From the NCBI GenBank assembly GCA_964017065.1, contig OZ024787.1:1134658-1198657 (forward strand): a stretch of DNA of 64,000 nucleotides. The letters are read 5' to 3'. Positions 60,401 to 64,000 of the stretch are shown here, one piece after another. Below the pieces are notes generated by a model. The model was given only the letters and a program-made list of their open reading frames with translations, searched no databases and was not told the DNA's origin. How positions within the stretch are numbered: the stretch's first letter is position 1; the number at the start of each line of letters is the position of its first letter. The position numbers and the translations under genes were made by a program. Source of the stretch: Haliclona indistincta (taxonomy: Eukaryota > Porifera > Demospongiae > Haplosclerida > Chalinidae).

Positions 60401-61320
60401 TACTGAGCAATGTTGAGGTGGCCATTAGAACAAGCATAGTGAAGTGGTGTATAGCCATACTTGTTCTCACATGATAGGTTGCAGTGTTCCTCTCTGATGA
60501 GATACTGAGCAATGTTGAGGTTACCATTATCACAAGCATCGTGAAGTGGTGTATAGCCGTACTTGTTCTCACATGATGGGTTGCAGTGTTCCTCTCTGAT
60601 GAGATACTGAGCAATGTTGAGATGACCATACTGACAAGCACGGTGAAGTGGTGTAGTGCCAATATTGTTCTCACATGATGGGTTACAGTGTTCCTCTCTG
60701 ATGAGATACTGAGCAATGTTGAGATGACCATAGCGACAAGCAAGGTGTAGTGGTGTATAGCCATCATTGTCCTCACATGATGGGTTACAGTGTTCCTCTC
60801 TGATGAGATACTGAGCAATGTTGAGATGACCATGGCAAAAAGCATAGTGAAGTGGTGTATTGCCATACATGTTCTCACATGATGGGTTGCAGTGTTCCTC
60901 TCTGATGAGATACTGAGCAATGTTGAGGTTACCATTGTAACAAGCATAGTGAAGTGGTGTCCTGCCATACTCGTTCTTGTCCATAGGGTCACAATGTACT
61001 TCAACAATGAAATATTTCACCACCTCGAGGTGTCCAATGAGGGCAGCATAATGCAGTGGAATGTGCCCCTCCTCGTCCTTGCAGTTGGCGGCACACTTAT
61101 ACACAGATACTAGCGCATTAACGGTATTCCTCCAGCCCCAGTACGCAGCTAGGTGTAGCAGTGAGACCAATGATATCTCACTATAAAATAAATCAGTCAT
61201 CTTGAACGTTGTCGTGATGGTAGCTGGTTCTGGTATGCTGGGAAGTAGCTGCTCCGCCACGAGCTTGTTCCCGCTCTTAAACGCAATTATATAATCGTCG
61301 TCTTCTTTTCCTTCAGCCAT
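57406..61320 (-). CDS. ROCO copy 4: ankyrin-ROC-COR-Death protein with proline-rich repeats and C-terminal membrane segment
   Basis: Exons: 61320-58342, about 58286-58218, about 58157-57897, 57740-57406; phases join correctly. Start MAEGKEDDDY. Nine ankyrin repeats, ROC (GDSGAGKTT, DFAGQQEYY, SHAD) and COR like copies 1 and 3, then a Death domain that is clearly diverged from theirs (DLSVKHLLTACKSVTDWYTL, ..TEMFIVWLKSSPDASWTDL). Instead of stopping there, an extra exon adds three copies of a 15-17 residue repeat (PVPNQVTVSNPVSQLPD), a PNPPGPGGDG linker and a hydrophobic end ALVIILAICAFLLYYWT. The protein may therefore be tail-anchored, with its other domains facing the cytoplasm. Its upstream region also differs: the shared promoter block is lost about 30 bases before the ATG. 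Confidence 0.82.
57537..57708. repeat. 45/51-bp tandem repeat inside the last exon of ROCO copy 4
   Basis: Three near-identical units containing GAGACTGGATTGGAGACGGT and encoding PVPNQVTVSNPVSQL; one unit lacks the PD dipeptide (45 bp), the others are 51 bp. The frame is preserved. Confidence 0.85.
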
Positions 61321-61800
61321 TTTTCACTGAATTTAATTTGAAGTCCTCTCCCAGTGGCGTACTGTAGGAATAAATGGTGCACCGGTGCTGGCAGAGATAC
61401 TATTATTACCCTAGATACTATTATTAATGATATTCACGAAGAGTAAACACGTCCACTCTTCGTGAATATCATTAATTAAGTAAGGGGACAGTACATATGT
61501 ACTTGCCCATGGGGCAATGATGTCTACCTAACTCATGTAAACAAGGTGACCTGTGTGGGTCTTGATCAATATCACTCTAACAATCTTCCTCAAGTAATAA
61601 CACACTGATCACCTAGTGATCAATGTGTATCACTTAGTGATGGTTGTGATCATGCACTTAGAGCGAGGTGGTTCACTTAGTGTCGGTTGTATCAGTTAGT
61701 GATGGGTAATACATCGCTTGACTTGTTACATCGTGTGATAAATTGTGCTTCTGAGAGCGCTATCCCTTGTCTGATGGATATAGCTGGTCTCACTAATTAA
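61321..61800. other. upstream of ROCO copy 4: new sequence, hairpin and GTGATC-rich patch
   Basis: The unit-shared promoter block ends at CCTCTCC (about 61351), directly followed by CAGTGGCGTACTGTAGG, like the end of the insertion at 16950. A perfect hairpin with about 22-base arms (ATTAATGATATTCACGAAGA and complement) lies at about 61412-61475. From about 61595 there are repeated CACTTAGTGAT-type motifs. Confidence 0.55.
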
Positions 61801-63032
61801 AAGAAAAAAGGACACAAACAAGAAAATTAAAAAGATTTCTATCGAAATCAGAAGGATGTAGGGTTGTGAAATCTACCACTGGTCAACAATGTAAACTAAC
61901 AAGGAACAAGCATGGAATGGTAACACGATTGACTTGCTAACAGACCATAGATCCCTACATCAGTGGCTGCTGTAGTTGACTATAGCTAGTTCAACTTGTT
62001 GCTGTTGACTGACACCTGACGTGCATTCAGCTTGTGACAGCTTATGTACAGCCACTGATGTAGGGATCTATGGTCTGTTAGCAAGTCAATCGTGTTACCA
62101 TTCCATGCTTGTTCCTTGTTAGTTTACATTGTTGACCAGTGGTAGATTTCACAACCCTACATCCTTCTGATTTCGATAGAAATCTTTTTAATTTTCTTGT
62201 TTGTGTCCTTTTTTTCTTTTTCAGTGAAGTGCAGTTCAATATCATGCAATTACTGTGCCAACTTTGTTTCCACCATTGGTTTGGTTTTCCTGTTGTTGAT
62301 GGGTTTTCTTTATTATTAACAATTTTAAACTTGTAGCTAAATAATTCTTATGCTGTAGATATCAGCTCGCCTACGCATGCATGAATACAGTGCATACGAG
62401 CCCCGCCCACACTTGTTTACAGCGGTTATAATTGTCTGGCAAGGCAGAATGGTGATTCTACGCTTGCTAGCTTACCGTTCTTCGAAGACTCCAGACAAAT
62501 ATGTGTTCTCCGTGATCTATACGGCTTGGCGATACTCAAGCTTGTGCTTGGTCACGTGCGCCAACCACAGCTTGGTCACGTGCGTATTGCGCAATCATTA
62601 TTAATGGCGTCTAACACTTAGCTGACAATGGATCACGATCGAGAAATCGCGGAATTTACATCGCCGTTTCGCTAAAAACTAAGTTCAAAAGGCACATGCC
62701 AGGAGAATTTCACGACTGTTCGTGGGTGTTTTGGTCTCGGCACTGCTCACGTAAAGGTGCTAGGCGAGTGGAAAGAAAGAAAGAAAGAAGAAAACGAAGA
62801 TGACGAAACTCGATTTTCACCGTTTCCAGGTTCGTCACTTTAGTAACAATCTTGAGCAATCTCCTTGCTACTGTAAGATGGGGCAACGCCAGATAGCAGA
62901 TTTAAGTGTCTTTGGACGTATAAAATTCATCACCAGGCGAAATATCTGCGTTTGAACGCTAATACATTGTATGTAGCCGCCATCTTGTTTTCTCGTTCAA
63001 CCCTACATAGGGAGACACTACCGTGTCTCCCT
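61801..63032 (-). mobile_element. hairpin-tailed non-autonomous element, copy 4 (subtype 2)
   Basis: Inverted near-copy of 19112-20355. The terminal hairpin (about 61805-61960 and 62048-62212) comes first, then the body with the complementary GCCGCCATCTTG motif (about 62976), then the AGGGAGACAC..GTGTCTCCCT border. The hairpin loops of copies 3 and 4 differ by insertions. With copy 3 it flanks units 2-4. Confidence 0.75.
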
Positions 63033-63125
63033 AATACATGATTCTGATCCTGGCTCATAACCAATTGCAATCTGATTGGTCAGAATAGTCTTGGTATGCT
63101 AGTAGTAGTGTAAACACAGTAGTAT

Positions 63126-63304
63126 GGTGCCCCTCCCCGCCTATTGAGTGGGTGGTGGACGGTGTGCAGGGTCTAGCAAACATTACCAAGTACTGCTCAA
63201 GATCTTGAGTAGTAGAATCTGATTGGTTGGTTGGGAAACTATGAATCACAATTTTTGCTAGACCCTGCACACAGTCCACTACCCACTTGGGGAGGGGCAG
63301 CAGC
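63126..63304. repeat. imperfect inverted repeat (about 50-bp arms)
   Basis: GGTGCCCCTCCCC..GTGTGCAGGGTCTAGCAAA on the left is mirrored by TTTGCTAGACCCTGCACAC..GGGGAGGGGCAGC on the right. A small MITE-like element is likely. Only one copy in the window. Confidence 0.65.
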
Positions 63305-63873
63305 TAGACTAACCATCTGTCTCACAGCAGCTGCTGTACTCATCTGTACCCATTGCTTATACTAGCTTGTAATAATGGAATGACATGTAGTCATGTATCA
63401 TAGGAATTGATGTGGTAATGAGATTATAGAACACAAACCACAATTATGAATCTGATGTCATCCCTCCCTATACGGTAGCTCCCTCTCTGCTTGTAGCATA
63501 CTCTCCTGGTCCACTTGATATCCCAGTGTTGGAAACCATGACTATTGCTAACGACAGTTGATTACTCAATCTCAGTAATAGTAATAATTATAGTGAGGCT
63601 CACTATCATTATGAGCCTCACTATTACTATTACACTAGCTGACACAATTATCAGTAAATCTAGTGTATAATGTGTAGTGTCGTATACTGTAGATAGGAAC
63701 TGTACAGAAAATGATAACACAGACAGAAAATTTCAAATTATAAATGTGGTAATTTTCAAATTACAAATGTGGTGATTTTCAAATTACAAATGAGGTGATT
63801 TTCATAGTTACATAATAATTATTAGCTAGTGACACTGCATCTTATAGTCAGTTCTTTGTTTATCCATTGACAG
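63305..63873. other. intergenic at right edge
   Basis: Contains CTCTGCTTGTAGCATACTCT (about 63487), a TGAGGCTCACTATCATTATG palindromic patch (about 63594) and a threefold TTTCAAATTA.AAATG.GGTGAT repeat (about 63728-63800). No gene seen. Confidence 0.45.
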
Positions 63874-63972
63874 GTAGCTCACTCCTATCAGATGGTATCC
63901 TTTGAGTTGACCAATCATAATCTACTGCTCTTACACAGTACTGGACTGGACAATGACACAGCACAGGAAGAG
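63874..63972 (+). CDS. single exon of an unrecognised gene (runs off window)
   Basis: A 33-codon open stretch between acceptor TTGACAG and donor GAAGAG/GTGTGA, reading MVSFELTNHNLLLLHSTG.. and ending TAQEE. Length divisible by three and good splice borders suggest an internal exon in phase 0. Too short to identify. Confidence 0.35.
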
Positions 63973-64000
63973 GTGTGATCAGGAGTGATTGGGAGGAGAT

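Overview
The window looks like nuclear DNA from an early-branching animal, most likely a demosponge. This is inference: genes are split by many short introns (often 50-300 nt) with GT..AG borders, the coding content is typically animal (a DAAM-like diaphanous-related formin and ankyrin-ROC-COR-Death proteins), and the intergenic DNA is crowded with small non-autonomous inverted-repeat elements, microsatellites and pyrimidine-rich intron tracts. I saw no bacterial operon features, no CRISPR array and no RNA gene that I could support.

Most of the window is one segment repeated about four times. The order of parts in a unit, left to right, is: remnants of a membrane-protein gene (here 'gene X') with a 46-bp minisatellite; a formin gene (+); a multi-pass membrane protein gene (+, here 'TM gene'); and, converging on it, an ankyrin/ROC/COR/Death-domain gene (-, here 'ROCO'). 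Unit 1 is about 4.2-16.6 kb, unit 2 about 20.9-33.6 kb, unit 3 about 35.1-49.0 kb and unit 4 about 49.3-61.3 kb. Unit 4 has no TM gene between its formin and its ROCO gene.

The three gene types have had different fates. ROCO copies 1, 3 and 4 are open through every exon I could reconstruct; copy 2 is cut short and fused to the tail of the neighbouring TM gene. All four formin copies carry lesions: 5' truncations, frameshifts, nonsense codons, lost splice acceptors and an insertion inside an exon. Formin copy C is the only one with the full exon set, but has an in-frame TAG. All three TM copies also carry at least one lesion in my exon model. ROCO copies differ in ankyrin-repeat number (7 or 9), and copy 4 has gained a proline-rich 17-residue repeat tail ending in a hydrophobic membrane segment.

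Outside the units lie a small two-repeat membrane or secreted protein (about 2.9-3.5 kb, -), a family of about 1.25-kb elements with a long terminal hairpin (four copies in two inverted pairs), a 1.2-kb element with 39-bp terminal inverted repeats, at least ten copies or fragments of a palindromic element of about 110 bp, and two insertions with CAG..CTG ends whose empty sites are visible in the sister units. The last 100 bases or so appear to hold one exon of another gene.

Exon borders, reading frames and lesions were read by eye, comparing the units with one another. Without transcripts, some lesions could be assembly errors or minor haplotypes.
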